Part shown: positions 8,519-17,867 of the stretch, one piece after another
Layout of the letters: each line of letters starts with the position of its first letter
Position numbering within the stretch: the stretch's first letter is position 1
DNA from: Prostheceraeus crozeri
Lineage: Eukaryota; Platyhelminthes; Polycladida; Euryleptidae
Length of the DNA: 64,000 nt
Reading direction: 5' to 3'
Assembly: GCA_907163375.1 (NCBI GenBank)
Contig: CAJQUW010011531.1
Location: 186,001 to 250,000, forward strand
Position numbers and translations under genes: made by a program
Notes under the pieces: generated by a model
What the model was told of the DNA's origin: nothing
Seen by the model: only the letters and a program-made list of their open reading frames with translations
The model's database searches: none

Positions 8519-10963
8519 CTACTTGAATGTCTTTAATGCTTGCGAAACGCGTCTTTCCCTAGTAGATGGAAACATACCACAGTCACAATGAAAGCCACAT
8601 ATGATGTTATGGCAACGTCGACGAATTCTCTCAATTTTATTTGATTCTTTATTGTTAAGCGATACAAAAACAGCGGAATTGTATTCAAGTATACCAAGAA
8701 TCATATTATGATAAATTTGTATCAAATCGGCTTTCTGAAGTCCAGAATATTTCTTTAAACGTTTTAAGAGAAAAATACGACGGCTCGATTTTTTACATAT
8801 TGAGTCAACATGCTTACTCCAAGTGAGATCTCCTGAGAAAGTTACACCAAGGCAGTTTAGATGATCAACTTGCGGCATACACAATACGTTAATGATGGGA
8901 GTATTTCGCTTTTTGACAATCATTACTCTTGACTTCTGCTCATTTAATATCAGACCATGAACACGGCACCAGCTTTTTATGTTGGTTGCTTCCAGTTGAA
9001 TGGCATGGTTTACATCATCATTTGTAGAGAAAGGAATTGAAACTAAAACATCATCTGCGTACTTGATAAGCATCGTGTCATTAGAGAATGAGTTTAAGGA
9101 GCCCATGTAAGCAGCAAACATATGTGGTGAAATTATGCACCCCTGAGGAACGCCTGAAGTCACTTGACGGAAATTGCTATTTGCTATATGCTTCACACAA
9201 ACTCGCTGATATCGGTCTTTGAAATAATCTGCTAACCATTCCAGAAATTTAGTTGGCAAATGCTTTGATGTCAGATAAGCAAACAATTTGTCATACTGTA
9301 GGCGGTCAAATGCTCTGCTGAGATCGAATGATATCACTGCCACTCCTGATATATCTTCACGATCCAATTTAGATGTTATGAAGTCGTGTAATTGAATATT
9401 AGCGCATAAAGTCGATGATCCGCGACGAAAACCAAATTGGTTATCACCATACAGGGACAAGAATCTTTCTTCGATTGACATTAGTACGTACTTTTCTAGA
9501 AGCTTTGCCAAAATTGGAAGAACAGATATAGGCCTCAGTTCGTTGACACTGGGATTTGGATTTTTGGGGACAGGGATTACGTTCGCCAATTTCCATTGAG
9601 TAGGAACAACACCTACACTGACGGAGAGACAAAACATGTGAGATACAGGGCCTGATAGTATGCCTGCAGCCTCTCGCAGAAGTCGAGGAGAAAGAGAGTC
9701 ACAGCCTGACGACTTGTTGACTTTTAAAGAGCGTAGCACTTCATATGTCTTTGTAACACTAATATCTGGTAGCCATGGGTCAGTGATGGTTGGAAAGTGG
9801 GACTTAATATCGTTCCAACTTGGTGCAGCTGAAAACACACTCGAGAAGTAGCTGTTAATAGCCTCTGCTGCTGACTGATAATTTGGAAACTGCTGCAGTA
9901 ATTTATCTAGATTAGATCCAGCTTGCGAATTATTTGGATTTTCCGACCTCACAATTTTCCAAACACTACCTTTATTATTTTTCAGATGTTTGGACCAAAT
10001 ATATTTGGCTTTCGTGATCTCTGACTTCACTTTTACTTTATAATGATTGTACAGAGGGAGATCGTTGTTCCTGTAAGCTTGATATCGGCAGTTTATAAGG
10101 TGCTTCAAAAGAGGAGTTACCCATGCTTTGTCTATACTCATCATTTCAACGTACTTGAAAGGGATTTCTTTCAGCGCATCATTAATTATCTTATAAAACA
10201 AATCAGTTTTATGTTGTAACGGTACATCCAGTTTGTAAAAGTAGCTCCAATTAATTGATCTTAAAAAGTCACAGAATCTTCTCACGAATGTCTCGCGATA
10301 ATCATACAATTTGACGATAGATGTACAATATGACTTGGCATTTAGTGGCTTGACAAAAACAGTCGAATGGTCAGCATTGCCAAAATTAGGCCCAATAATA
10401 GCAGGGCAAAAATTTTCTTTCATGTGATTGTCGATAAGAACCTTGTCCAAAATACTTCCTCCTCTTGTCGCTACTTCAACAATCTGCGCTAGTCCCAAAT
10501 TTTGTTCGAGCAAGTCGGTAGGCAATTGATTAAGATCACCCGCGATCATGAATTTACAATCTGCAACATCATCAGAAGCTAGGTCATAGTTAGTGATGAT
10601 AAAGTCAATAATAAGACTGTAATCGGCAGATCTCAAATTCGGGGGTACATAAAGAACAAGTAGAATAATTTCACGCATCCGTATCCAAACACATTCAATA
10701 GATGAAGGAGGAGCTGGCAAATATTTGATTTCTTTGAAATAAATGTCATTACGAATATAAACACAGACCCCTCCTCCATGTCTACCATCTTGTCGATCAT
10801 AGCGAACAGGTACAGAATAGTACGGGAGGTGAATGTTGTTGCTGTCGATGCTAGCGTTCAGCCAAGACTCACAAATTGCGATAATTGATGGCTTGCAGGA
10901 AGATGCAAAAATCGTCAGTTCGTCGATTTTGGGGCGTAGGGATTGAATATTTGTCAGGAACAA
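8519..10963 (-). CDS. LINE ORF2: endonuclease-reverse transcriptase
   Basis: 814 residues, uninterrupted. The N-terminal third is an apurinic-type endonuclease: NIQSL, ICESWLN (catalytic Glu), AGDLNQLP (Asp/Asn), a GGSILDKVLID block typical of CR1/L2 relatives, and ADHSTVFV (catalytic His). The reverse transcriptase follows: RPISVLPILAKLLEK, QFGFRRGSSTL, ISFDLSRAFDRL (motif A), SGVPQGCIISP (motif B) and KYADDVLVSIP (catalytic YADD). No RNase H domain is seen after the thumb. The enzyme would nick target DNA and reverse transcribe LINE RNA at the nick. The first Met lies within the endonuclease N-terminus, so the true start may be slightly upstream. Confidence 0.85.
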   Translation of the reverse strand: MFLTNIQSLRPKIDELTIFASSCKPSIIAICESWLNASIDSNNIHLPYYSVPVRYDRQDGRHGGGVCVYIRNDIYFKEIKYLPAPPSSIECVWIRMREIILLVLYVPPNLRSADYSLIIDFIITNYDLASDDVADCKFMIAGDLNQLPTDLLEQNLGLAQIVEVATRGGSILDKVLIDNHMKENFCPAIIGPNFGNADHSTVFVKPLNAKSYCTSIVKLYDYRETFVRRFCDFLRSINWSYFYKLDVPLQHKTDLFYKIINDALKEIPFKYVEMMSIDKAWVTPLLKHLINCRYQAYRNNDLPLYNHYKVKVKSEITKAKYIWSKHLKNNKGSVWKIVRSENPNNSQAGSNLDKLLQQFPNYQSAAEAINSYFSSVFSAAPSWNDIKSHFPTITDPWLPDISVTKTYEVLRSLKVNKSSGCDSLSPRLLREAAGILSGPVSHMFCLSVSVGVVPTQWKLANVIPVPKNPNPSVNELRPISVLPILAKLLEKYVLMSIEERFLSLYGDNQFGFRRGSSTLCANIQLHDFITSKLDREDISGVAVISFDLSRAFDRLQYDKLFAYLTSKHLPTKFLEWLADYFKDRYQRVCVKHIANSNFRQVTSGVPQGCIISPHMFAAYMGSLNSFSNDTMLIKYADDVLVSIPFSTNDDVNHAIQLEATNIKSWCRVHGLILNEQKSRVMIVKKRNTPIINVLCMPQVDHLNCLGVTFSGDLTWSKHVDSICKKSSRRIFLLKRLKKYSGLQKADLIQIYHNMILGILEYNSAVFVSLNNKESNKIERIRRRCHNIICGFHCDCGMFPSTRERRVSQALKTFK

Positions 10964-11004
10964 ACTCGGCAGCGTATAGCTTACTTCTTTATAGCGTAAA
11001 AAAG

Positions 11005-11699
11005 TTAATGAAAATTTTTTATTTGACTTCTCAAAACAACGGCACCCTTATGAATTACCCAATCATTCCCATCTTTTTTCTTCGAATTCAGTTCTTCTCT
11101 TAGTCTTTTGTTTTCATTTTGCTGTATAAGGGTTAAGTCTGGATTGATATAGATATGCTTTCTCAAGTTTGAAGCTCTTAGATTTTTCCCTTTCCTCAAG
11201 ATTTCGAACTTTTTGTCTGCATCATCACATATCACTTTCAATAATCTCGGAGCTCCGTTTCTCGGTTTTCCAATTCTTATTACTTGAAGCAACTTGAAAT
11301 CTTCAACGTCTATGGACTCGAAGACACTTTCTACTTCTTGACGATCGTGTTCGCTTCGTTCGGTAATAGTTCCATCAATTTTCTCGGATATACCTGATAT
11401 GATCAGATTCGGCCTACGACGAAGACGATCTTCCATCTCGTGGAACATCTTATTCGGAAATTCAGTATTAAATGTCATTAAAACATCCTGTATACACTTT
11501 ATTTCTTGTTTATGCTTTACTTTTTTTGTTCAATGTCATCAATTCGTTGTGAAATGACGTCGAGACGGTCATTTATCTTGTTTAAAGCCTGTATAAGCGT
11601 CGAGTTGGAATCTTGTATAAGTTGTTTTATATCAACTAGGCTTATTGTTGATTCTACTAGGTTATTTGTTGAATTCGAGCGTGTACTTCGCTTATCCAT
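11005..11699 (-). pseudogene. LINE ORF1 (RNA-binding protein), frameshifted
   Basis: The start at 11699 gives a 60-residue leader with a coiled-coil heptad pattern (IKQLIQDSNSTLIQALNKI) ending at an A-run near 11518-11525. After a one-base shift the frame continues through RRRPNLIISGI and LLQVIRIGKPRNGAPRLLKV, the RRM-like core of L1/CR1-type ORF1 proteins. A basic C-terminal part (LRASNLRKHIYINPDL) follows. Such proteins trimerise and coat LINE RNA. The break at the homopolymer is the only defect seen. It ends 41 bp before ORF2. Confidence 0.6.
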
Positions 11700-12372
11700 G
11701 ACAGTTAAAGTTCACAACAGAGATCGCGATTATCTGGGACAGTTTGGCTGTATGGCTGACGTATTGAGAACGTAATTAATTCGCACTGAGATGACGTTGA
11801 TCACGAGATGAAAAATCAATATTTCACTGAAAACGCGATAGCAGCTGATTCAATTGCTGGACAATACCCAAGCCTGCAAACAAGCGAACATGCACTGCAT
11901 CATACGGACGAGGAAGCACTGACGTTTAGATTCCAATTTTAGAATCACTCGCTGTTGCAGGGACACTGCGGAAATCCAATAACCTCAAGAGACCAAATAG
12001 CAACCGAAGTGATGTTTTGAACACTACTCGAGGCCAACAGCGAAAAAATATGCAAAAACTGAGATTGTCTTTAATTGATCCAACCAGGGAGAATGTAAAT
12101 AACACGATCAGAAAGACGACGACCAAAGGAACCAAACGATACCAAACACTTTCACTGAAGGTGACAGAAAACCATCCAAATCATGAAATTTTCACTGATA
12201 TCAGAGAGAGAGAAGAGCGACACAACCAGCACTGACAGACCAATGTTATTGCATTCAACTTTGCAAATGTAACCACTGTGATATTGCTCATTTCGAGTGT
12301 CACTTATGTCGCAATAGTTAGTACCTATGTAAATGTGGTAAAGATAGGTTTTAGCAAAGACTAACACGGAAA
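11700..12372. other. LINE 5' region and resumption of Polinton A
   Basis: No gene with a recognisable product. The 5' untranslated region of the LINE presumably fills most of 11700-12235. From about 12240 the sequence is the leader of the core-protein gene at 12373. Confidence 0.35.
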
Positions 12373-12723
12373 ATGGCGAAACGTAAAAGTCAAAAGTCTT
12401 CAAAGTTTTCTTCAGCCATTCAAGCTCTCCGACGAATGAAAGCAAATCAGCGATACAATGCTATACGACATGCCAACGATAAATTCATTCGTGAAATTAT
12501 TTCTCATGTCAGAAAGTTGAGGACGAAGAAATTAGCGCCAAAACAACGAAAGTTACTTAAGCGATATGCTACGAAATTGCGTTTCATCTCCAATCCTAAA
12601 GTCACCCTTCAAAGAAAGAGGGAAACTCTAACACAAAAGGGCGGTTTCCTTTCAGCAATACTTCCGATGTTAGCTCCTGTCGTGGGTAACCTATTGGGTA
12701 ATATCTTTGGCTCTAAGCGTTAA
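12373..12723 (+). CDS. Basic core/pX-like virion protein
   Basis: 116 residues. The first 90 are very rich in Lys/Arg (MAKRKSQKSSK, RKLRTKKLAPKQRKLLKRY), suiting DNA binding. The C-terminus is a glycine-rich hydrophobic segment (GGFLSAILPMLAPVVGNLL) followed by a basic tail. Polintons and adintoviruses carry small proteins of this build, compared with adenovirus core protein X or the membrane-active segment of protein VI. Expected roles are condensing packaged DNA or disrupting membranes on entry; this is inference from composition. It directly precedes the packaging ATPase. Confidence 0.6.
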   Translation: MAKRKSQKSSKFSSAIQALRRMKANQRYNAIRHANDKFIREIISHVRKLRTKKLAPKQRKLLKRYATKLRFISNPKVTLQRKRETLTQKGGFLSAILPMLAPVVGNLLGNIFGSKR

Positions 12724-12754
12724 TTATGCAAATGTTGAATCTTTAAGTTTTATA

Positions 12755-13372
12755 ATGGATTTCAGACTTCAATGTGATAAAGTTCTGACTGTATCAGGTC
12801 CATTTCATGCAGGTAAAACTGTTTTCACGCTGAATTTATTGGATAAAAGAAGGGAGTTGTTTAAGGAACCTATCAATCGAGTGATTTGGTGTTATGGTAT
12901 TTATCAACCGTCGCTGTTTCAGGAATTGCAAAGTCGCAACTTTATTCGACATGAAGGAATTATTGCAGTGGATAAACTTCAGTCTAATGATGTTGTTGTA
13001 TTGGATGATTTATTAAAAGAAAGTAAGAATTCAAAAGATGTTACAGATATGTTCACTCGTGCAGCACATCATAAAAGGTGTTTTATCATCTATACCACAC
13101 AAAATTTGTCTCCTGATGGAAAAGAAGCTCGTACACGAAACCTGAATACACACTATTATGCTATTTTCAAGAATCCGCGAGATAAAAGTCAATTTGAAAT
13201 TTTAGCGCGACAAGTTGCACCCAGAGGATCAAAAGCCTTAATTGAAATTTTTCAAGCAGCTACTGAAAAACCATACGGTTACTTATTCATTGACTTTACG
13301 CAAGAGTGTCCGGAAGAATTTAGATTTCGAAGTGATATTTTGAAAACTCCCATGATTATCTACAAACTATGA
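12755..13372 (+). CDS. DNA packaging ATPase (A32/FtsK-HerA family)
   Basis: 205 residues from ATG 12755, the first Met after the stop of the core gene. Walker A is VSGPFHAGKTVF near residue 14; Walker B is DVVVLDDLLKES near residue 90. A sensor-like stretch CFIIYTTQNLSP follows with a polar residue before the QN. This is the order in the A32-like genome-packaging ATPases of Polintons and nucleocytoplasmic DNA viruses. It would pump the element genome into a capsid using ATP. The last codons overlap the next ATG (13369) by 4 bases, a sign of compact virus-like organisation. Appears intact. Confidence 0.85.
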   Translation: MDFRLQCDKVLTVSGPFHAGKTVFTLNLLDKRRELFKEPINRVIWCYGIYQPSLFQELQSRNFIRHEGIIAVDKLQSNDVVVLDDLLKESKNSKDVTDMFTRAAHHKRCFIIYTTQNLSPDGKEARTRNLNTHYYAIFKNPRDKSQFEILARQVAPRGSKALIEIFQAATEKPYGYLFIDFTQECPEEFRFRSDILKTPMIIYKL

Positions 13373-14115
13373 GTTCTTATTCTCGCATGATTGTTATTCC
13401 TCAGGATGAATATGTACAATTGACTGCCATGCAGCAAGTAAAGCAACCTCTTGCAAATCAAATGTATAGGAAAGAAATAGATTATCAGCAAAATGTTCAC
13501 ATCAAAGATCCACATCGTGCTGTATTATTACAATCGGAAACTGTTGAGCAATTGAAAAACTTGAAGAATAAGATGCGTGACTCTGTATCGACTGCTACAC
13601 CTTTAGCATCTCGCGCACATGCCATATCTCTTTTCAACAGTATTGAACCCCATCTCAATGTAAATGATAGAGGAGAAATCATTACAGATGAAAATAAAGT
13701 GATTGATGCTTCACGTTATGAAGACTTGATTCAGTATGCGACACGTAGAAAGCGCCGTCAGGGCTATGTTCCACCTGGTTGGTCATACTTTCTTAAACTA
13801 TTGAAAAAGCATAATGTACCAAAATTTGCTTTGAATAATGAGACATTGAAAGAACTTGATTCAACAGTGGCTACTGCTCCAATGCTTCAGGCGATGAAAA
13901 TGCCAACAAATTGGTTTAAGACGTCACCTGGTACATCCCCTCCCACACTCACTAAGCAAACAAGAGGAAGAACTCGACGTAGATCTACATCACCACTAAA
14001 ACTAGTAAAAGGAAAACGTAAAACAGCTCCTCCCAGGAAATACATGTTCTCGAAGGTCGCATTCCAAAAAGAATTCGGAGTGATCAAGGAAAAGAGTTTG
14101 AAAATCAGCATGTGA
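13369..14115 (+). CDS. Conserved-type Polinton protein of unknown function
   Basis: 248 residues, overlapping the ATPase end by 4 bases. A long helical N-terminal half (VEQLKNLKNKMRDSVSTATP) is followed by a central segment DLIQYATRRKRRQGYVPPGW and LKLLKKHNVPKFALNN. The tail is strongly basic and Ser/Pro-rich (TRGRTRRRSTSPLKLVKGKR), suggesting nucleic-acid binding or nuclear import. I do not recognise a named family. Its place between ATPase and integrase/capsid genes suggests a virion or packaging role. No defect is seen. Confidence 0.5.
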   Translation: MSSYSRMIVIPQDEYVQLTAMQQVKQPLANQMYRKEIDYQQNVHIKDPHRAVLLQSETVEQLKNLKNKMRDSVSTATPLASRAHAISLFNSIEPHLNVNDRGEIITDENKVIDASRYEDLIQYATRRKRRQGYVPPGWSYFLKLLKKHNVPKFALNNETLKELDSTVATAPMLQAMKMPTNWFKTSPGTSPPTLTKQTRGRTRRRSTSPLKLVKGKRKTAPPRKYMFSKVAFQKEFGVIKEKSLKISM

Positions 14116-14120
14116 GATGA

Positions 14121-14744
14121 TTATTTGAGAGGCATGACATTGAGTTGTTTAGTGTAAAGAGTGCTTATAAAGCTGCACTCGTTGAACGTTTTAATCGCAC
14201 ATTAAAAAATCGCTTGTGGCGACGTTTAACTGCCAACTTGACACAAAATTGGACAAAGGTTCTACAAGATACACTCCATGCCTACAATCACTCTATCCAT
14301 CGTTCTATTGGACTCAGACCAGTAGATGCAAATGCTGACAATGTAGATAAAGTGCGCGAATCATTCCAACGTAAACGCACTCATGTGAAAAGTGATGTGA
14401 AAATTGGTGATAAAGTTCGTATCTCAAAAGTGAAAAGTGTTTTTGCTAAAGGGTACCTTCCGAATTGGACAGAGGAGGTAATTACAGTATCAAGGATTGA
14501 TCAAAAAGACTCTCCGACCACCTATAAGTTGAAAGATTACGATAATGAAGAAATTGAGGGTAGCTTTTACCGCGATGAGATTGAGGTAGTCACTGAAAGT
14601 GAAACATATTTGGTAGAGAAAATCATTCGATGTAAAAAACGGCAAGGTGAAGAATGGTGTCTTGTTAAATGGACTGGTTATCCTTCAAGTATGAACTCTT
14701 GGATGCGTCGTGCCGACATCTTTCATCTAAGTGATCGACAGTGA
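14121..14744 (+). pseudogene. Retroviral-type integrase, C-terminal half only, with chromodomain
   Basis: The frame opens after a TGA at 14118-14120 and starts inside the catalytic core just before the third catalytic residue (Glu in LVERFNRTLKNRLW). The first two catalytic aspartates and the zinc-binding N-terminus are missing and are not found elsewhere in Polinton A. The SH3-like domain follows (KIGDKVRISKVK, WTEEVITVSRI, GSFYRDEIE). A C-terminal chromodomain comes last (YLVEKIIRCKK, WCLVKWTGYPSSMNSWM). Chromodomains steer integration to modified histones in chromoviruses. Half the enzyme is lost, so this copy cannot integrate itself. A removed upstream exon cannot be excluded, but no donor site is visible. 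Confidence 0.8.
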
Positions 14745-14785
14745 TTCATGCAAAGTTGTAACTAACAATGTTTAGGGTTTGAGCT

Positions 14786-15242
14786 ATGAATCCAACTGCC
14801 TCATTTTATTCACGACCCTCCTATGTAAGTGGTGGAGGACAAATTTACATCGGCGCTCGCCGCCAACGTGGAGGTAGCATACTTGGTGCACTGAAATCTG
14901 TTGTAGCACCTCTCATATCCAATGTCGGTAGATCTTTAAAACGAAATGTTTTAAGTAATGCCGTTGGCTTTGCTGGTGATGTTGCTAGTGATCTTTCCAG
15001 AGGTAGAAGTTTTAAGAGCAGTTTGTTGAATCGTGGGAAGGAAGGCGGTTTAAAAAACATTGAAGCAGACCTTTGCTGGTGTTACTCAAGGAAAGAAATC
15101 ACCTAAACGAATGAAAAAAGGAAGGAGGAAACATCGCGGAGCTGGTAAGGTGCGATCTTCAGTCAAAAGGCATTCACGCAAACGTCGCAGAGGCTCTAAT
15201 CATTCATCAGGCGCTAAACGACGACGCTGCCATAACTTCTAA
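14786..15242 (+). pseudogene. Minor capsid/core protein (pVI/pVII-like), frameshifted
   Basis: The first part (14786 to about 15060) has YIGARRQRGGSILGALKS and a hydrophobic/glycine stretch (LISNVGRSLKRNVLSNAVGF) like adenovirus VI/VII-type Polinton proteins. Near 15060 the frame changes. The next open frame carries a very basic tail (RMKKGRRKHRGAGK, SVKRHSRKRRRGSNHSS) ending TAA 15242, three bases before the capsid ATG. The combined length of about 150 residues suits the family. The order core protein then major capsid then protease is typical. Confidence 0.55.
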
Positions 15243-15244
15243 TC

Positions 15245-16522
15245 ATGGAGTGTAAAACTTCCGGTTTTTGTTTGTTCGATCAACAAGCCATACAGACAGA
15301 TATTCTTAGTTCAAGTATTGTAGATTATCATCCTCGAACAGCTGAGAATGCTGGCCCCATTGAATTTGTTATTCCTGGTGGTAGTGATGACTACATAGAT
15401 TTGAGTTATGCGATGGTTGATTTGAGGTTTAGAATTCAGCAAGCAGATGGAACTGCTATTGACGATACACATAAAGTTGGACTGAACAATTTACCATTGA
15501 CTACATTACTTCGTGATGTTTCTCTAACGATTGGAGAGCAGCAGGTGGAAGGTGGTCAAAGCGATTATCCCTATAAATCATATTTCAATCATGTATCACA
15601 GTTTCATCCAGCAGCACAAAAAAGTCATATGGAAGCCATGGGATGGTACAGAGATGAAGCAGGAAAATTTGATGTTGAAACAAACAGTGGCTTTGTAAAG
15701 CGATCTGCTATGATTAAAGATAGTAGAGTATGTCAGCTATATGGTCCGCTGAATTTAGACTTCTTTAGACAGTCAAAGTTTTTACTCTGTAATACCAGCA
15801 TGCGACTCAAGCTGACATTGAATAAGCCTGAATTTGCGCTGAATGCATTTGCTAAAGTTGACAATTTTAGAATTCATGTGGAAGATATTGCACTTTACAT
15901 TCGTCGAGTAGTACCGAATCCAAGTGTCATTAGAGGACATGCTGAAGGTCTTAACCGCCAAAATGCCATTTACCCCGTTCAGCATACAAAGCATCTCACC
16001 TTTACAATTCCGAAAGATCAAAAGAGTTTCATGAAAGATGGCCTCTTTCCATCGGAAGCACCGAAGCTCCTCATGGTGGCAATGGTTGAAAATGATGCAT
16101 TTAATGATAATATAAAGAAGAATCCTTTCAATTTTAAACACAATCAGTTAAGTGAAATTGCTTTACGTGTAAATGGTGTGAGTCATCCTGGTCCACCCTA
16201 CAAACCAGATTTTGCTTCGGATCAATTTATGCGCAGTTATGTTGATTTTATGGATGTCTTTGGCTTTTACAATACGGATGACACCAACGGACTCACTATG
16301 AAAGAGTTTAAGAGAGGATATACTATTTATGCATTTGATTTTACTGCTGACAGCGATATTAGTGCCCCCTATCGTCAAGCGAACGTGCCTCATAATATTC
16401 GTTTGGATTTGACGTTCAAAAGAACACTACCTGAGACGATCAATGTATTAATTTATGCAGTCTTCGATTCAAATATTGAAATTACAAAGTATCGTGATGT
16501 GATTCTTCAGTATAATCGTTAA
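15245..16522 (+). CDS. Major capsid protein (double jelly-roll, hexon-like)
   Basis: 425 residues, uninterrupted. The pattern is that of the Polinton major capsid family (the proteins often named after C. elegans F54H12.2). Beta-strand blocks include IEFVIPGGSDDYIDLSYAMV near residue 45, LPLTTLLRDVSLTIGEQQV, YGPLNLDFFRQSKFLLCNTS and SMRLKLTLNKPEFAL. The C-terminal end is ITKYRDVILQYNR. Trimers of such proteins build icosahedral shells. The stop overlaps the protease ATG (16522), as expected of a tightly packed virion operon-like block. No disrupting mutation is seen. Confidence 0.85.
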   Translation: MECKTSGFCLFDQQAIQTDILSSSIVDYHPRTAENAGPIEFVIPGGSDDYIDLSYAMVDLRFRIQQADGTAIDDTHKVGLNNLPLTTLLRDVSLTIGEQQVEGGQSDYPYKSYFNHVSQFHPAAQKSHMEAMGWYRDEAGKFDVETNSGFVKRSAMIKDSRVCQLYGPLNLDFFRQSKFLLCNTSMRLKLTLNKPEFALNAFAKVDNFRIHVEDIALYIRRVVPNPSVIRGHAEGLNRQNAIYPVQHTKHLTFTIPKDQKSFMKDGLFPSEAPKLLMVAMVENDAFNDNIKKNPFNFKHNQLSEIALRVNGVSHPGPPYKPDFASDQFMRSYVDFMDVFGFYNTDDTNGLTMKEFKRGYTIYAFDFTADSDISAPYRQANVPHNIRLDLTFKRTLPETINVLIYAVFDSNIEITKYRDVILQYNR

Positions 16523-16929
16523 TGAGTTGGTTGACTGCTGACGATATTAAGACTAAAGTGAAGCGTAATGCAGACGAAGCGACGTTGAAAGCTTTCGATA
16601 ATGTCTATTCACTCGATACCTTACCACCTGCAGTAAATCACTATCCCATCTTTATTGTGCTAAACACTCATTCGCAGAATTTAGGCGGTGAGCATTGGAA
16701 AGCGATCTTTATTGGAGAAAACCGACGTGGTGAACTATTTGACTCTCTTGCTCAACCTCCAAATATACCAACACAGCAGTGGTTGAGAAAACATACGCGT
16801 CAATATCAGCGAAATGAACGCATACTACAACATCCACTTTCACTTTTGTACTGTACTTCATCTCGATTTGTATCTGTTATTCAAAAATTTTCATGTAATC
16901 CATCCTCTAATGAAAAAAAATGATTTGTA
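16522..16929 (+). pseudogene. Adenain-like (Ulp1-fold) cysteine protease, frame lost at the catalytic Cys
   Basis: The start overlaps the capsid stop. Catalytic His and Asp are visible: GGEHWKAIFIG (His near residue 57) and GELFDSLAQPP (Asp near residue 73). After QHPLS (about 16840) the annotated frame loses the family pattern. One frame over, from about 16844, a cysteine-containing stretch continues in register to TAA 16927-16929. The frame therefore slips by one base exactly before the catalytic cysteine region. Adenain relatives mature virion proteins. This copy should be inactive. Polinton B encodes an intact counterpart at 49240. Confidence 0.65.
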
Positions 16930-16978
16930 AGTTCTATCATGATCTGAAATAAAAACATCATGTTGGAAAAATTGTTTT

Positions 16979-17845
16979 TTATTTTACAATCCGCTGGATG
17001 CCTACATACTCGACGAGATAGTCTAGGATCACATTTGCTTGTACATGAGATTTTAGTCCAGTAATGATCACTTTACTATTATGAAAGATTGCCACATGCA
17101 CAGGTAACCAACAACTAATGAGAGCTGCAGGAAAAAGTTCGGGTTCATAACACAAATTGTAACTGCTGGTGCGAATCTTCAAAAATGATACACTGTCACT
17201 CAATTGAGTAGAGATCACCATATTGTCCACAGTCAGATTCGGCATCACACACCTCTCCCTCTTCCATATCCGACGTAGTAGTCTCTGTAGCTCTAAGCGC
17301 ATTGACTGCGCCGATGAATGAGAAAGGGCGCCGAGAATCTGTACAGTCCCATTTGGGAAGAGTTGAGGATTCCGTGAATTGTTCATCTTCACCACTAACA
17401 TTTGAGGTCGGCCCGGGTAATACTTGCTGTTGGGAAGGTGTTGGTGTAATGTTGCGAGATCGATTTTGGTGTAGAGTCTGAAGCGACGGAGAATGTTGAC
17501 GATGGTGTAGCGAGGCGCTTCATGATGAAAAAATGAGTAAATTGAGCGATGTACCTTCCTTTTATACTTTTCCCAACTACCTTGATGAAATGTGAAGTTA
17601 GTATGAAGTTGGGAATGATAGAGTTGAATTCGCCGATTGTTGACGCGCAGCCAGATGCGATTTCCAATACGTGAATGTCTTTTCATATAGAAGTATTTCA
17701 AATCCTTCATGATATGATGTAGAGATTGAAAATGACGATAAGATAAAGCAAACTCTCTTCTCACATTTCAAGTTGAATCTTTGAAATAGACGTTTCGATC
17801 ATGATCCGTTTCAATACGTTGTAGGGAATCTAATTTCCAACTCAT
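16979..17845 (-). pseudogene. PC4-like domain fused to TATA-binding protein (TBP); one in-frame TGA
   Basis: Read from ATG 17845 on the minus strand: 288 codons with a TGA at codon 26 (17768-17770). Codons 1-110 align without gaps to the neighbouring PC4-like protein. The TGA lies exactly at a glycine codon of the paralogue, so one base change explains it. From about codon 112 the protein matches the two-repeat saddle of TBP. Repeat 1 has TIVNILRRFRL, LFPNGTVQILGALSHSSAQS. Repeat 2 has VDNMVIST, CYEPELFP (17129-17149) and VAIFHNSKVIITGLKS. Three of the four DNA-intercalating phenylalanines of TBP appear kept; the first (in NPKRF of cellular TBP) is not. Predicted role: element-encoded promoter recognition. 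Lies between protease and a divergent virion gene. Confidence 0.75.
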
Positions 17846-17867
17846 GGTGCGTGGTAGTCATGTCTGA

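Larger units (their letters stand above)
8300..12235 (-). mobile_element. Non-LTR retrotransposon (CR1/L2-like LINE) inserted in Polinton A
   Basis: Two minus-strand reading frames in LINE order: a coiled-coil ORF1 (11005-11699) and an endonuclease/reverse-transcriptase ORF2 (8519-10963). The insertion separates the left-arm genes of Polinton A from its capsid block. ORF2 is uninterrupted, so this is younger than the Polinton. Outer limits are estimated from where Polinton sequence resumes before 12373. Confidence 0.75.

Noticed and set aside
16979-17764. Taking GTG at 17764 as the true start of the TBP gene
   Set aside because: Upstream codons to ATG 17845 align gap-free with the paralogue, so the real gene begins there and carries a TGA.
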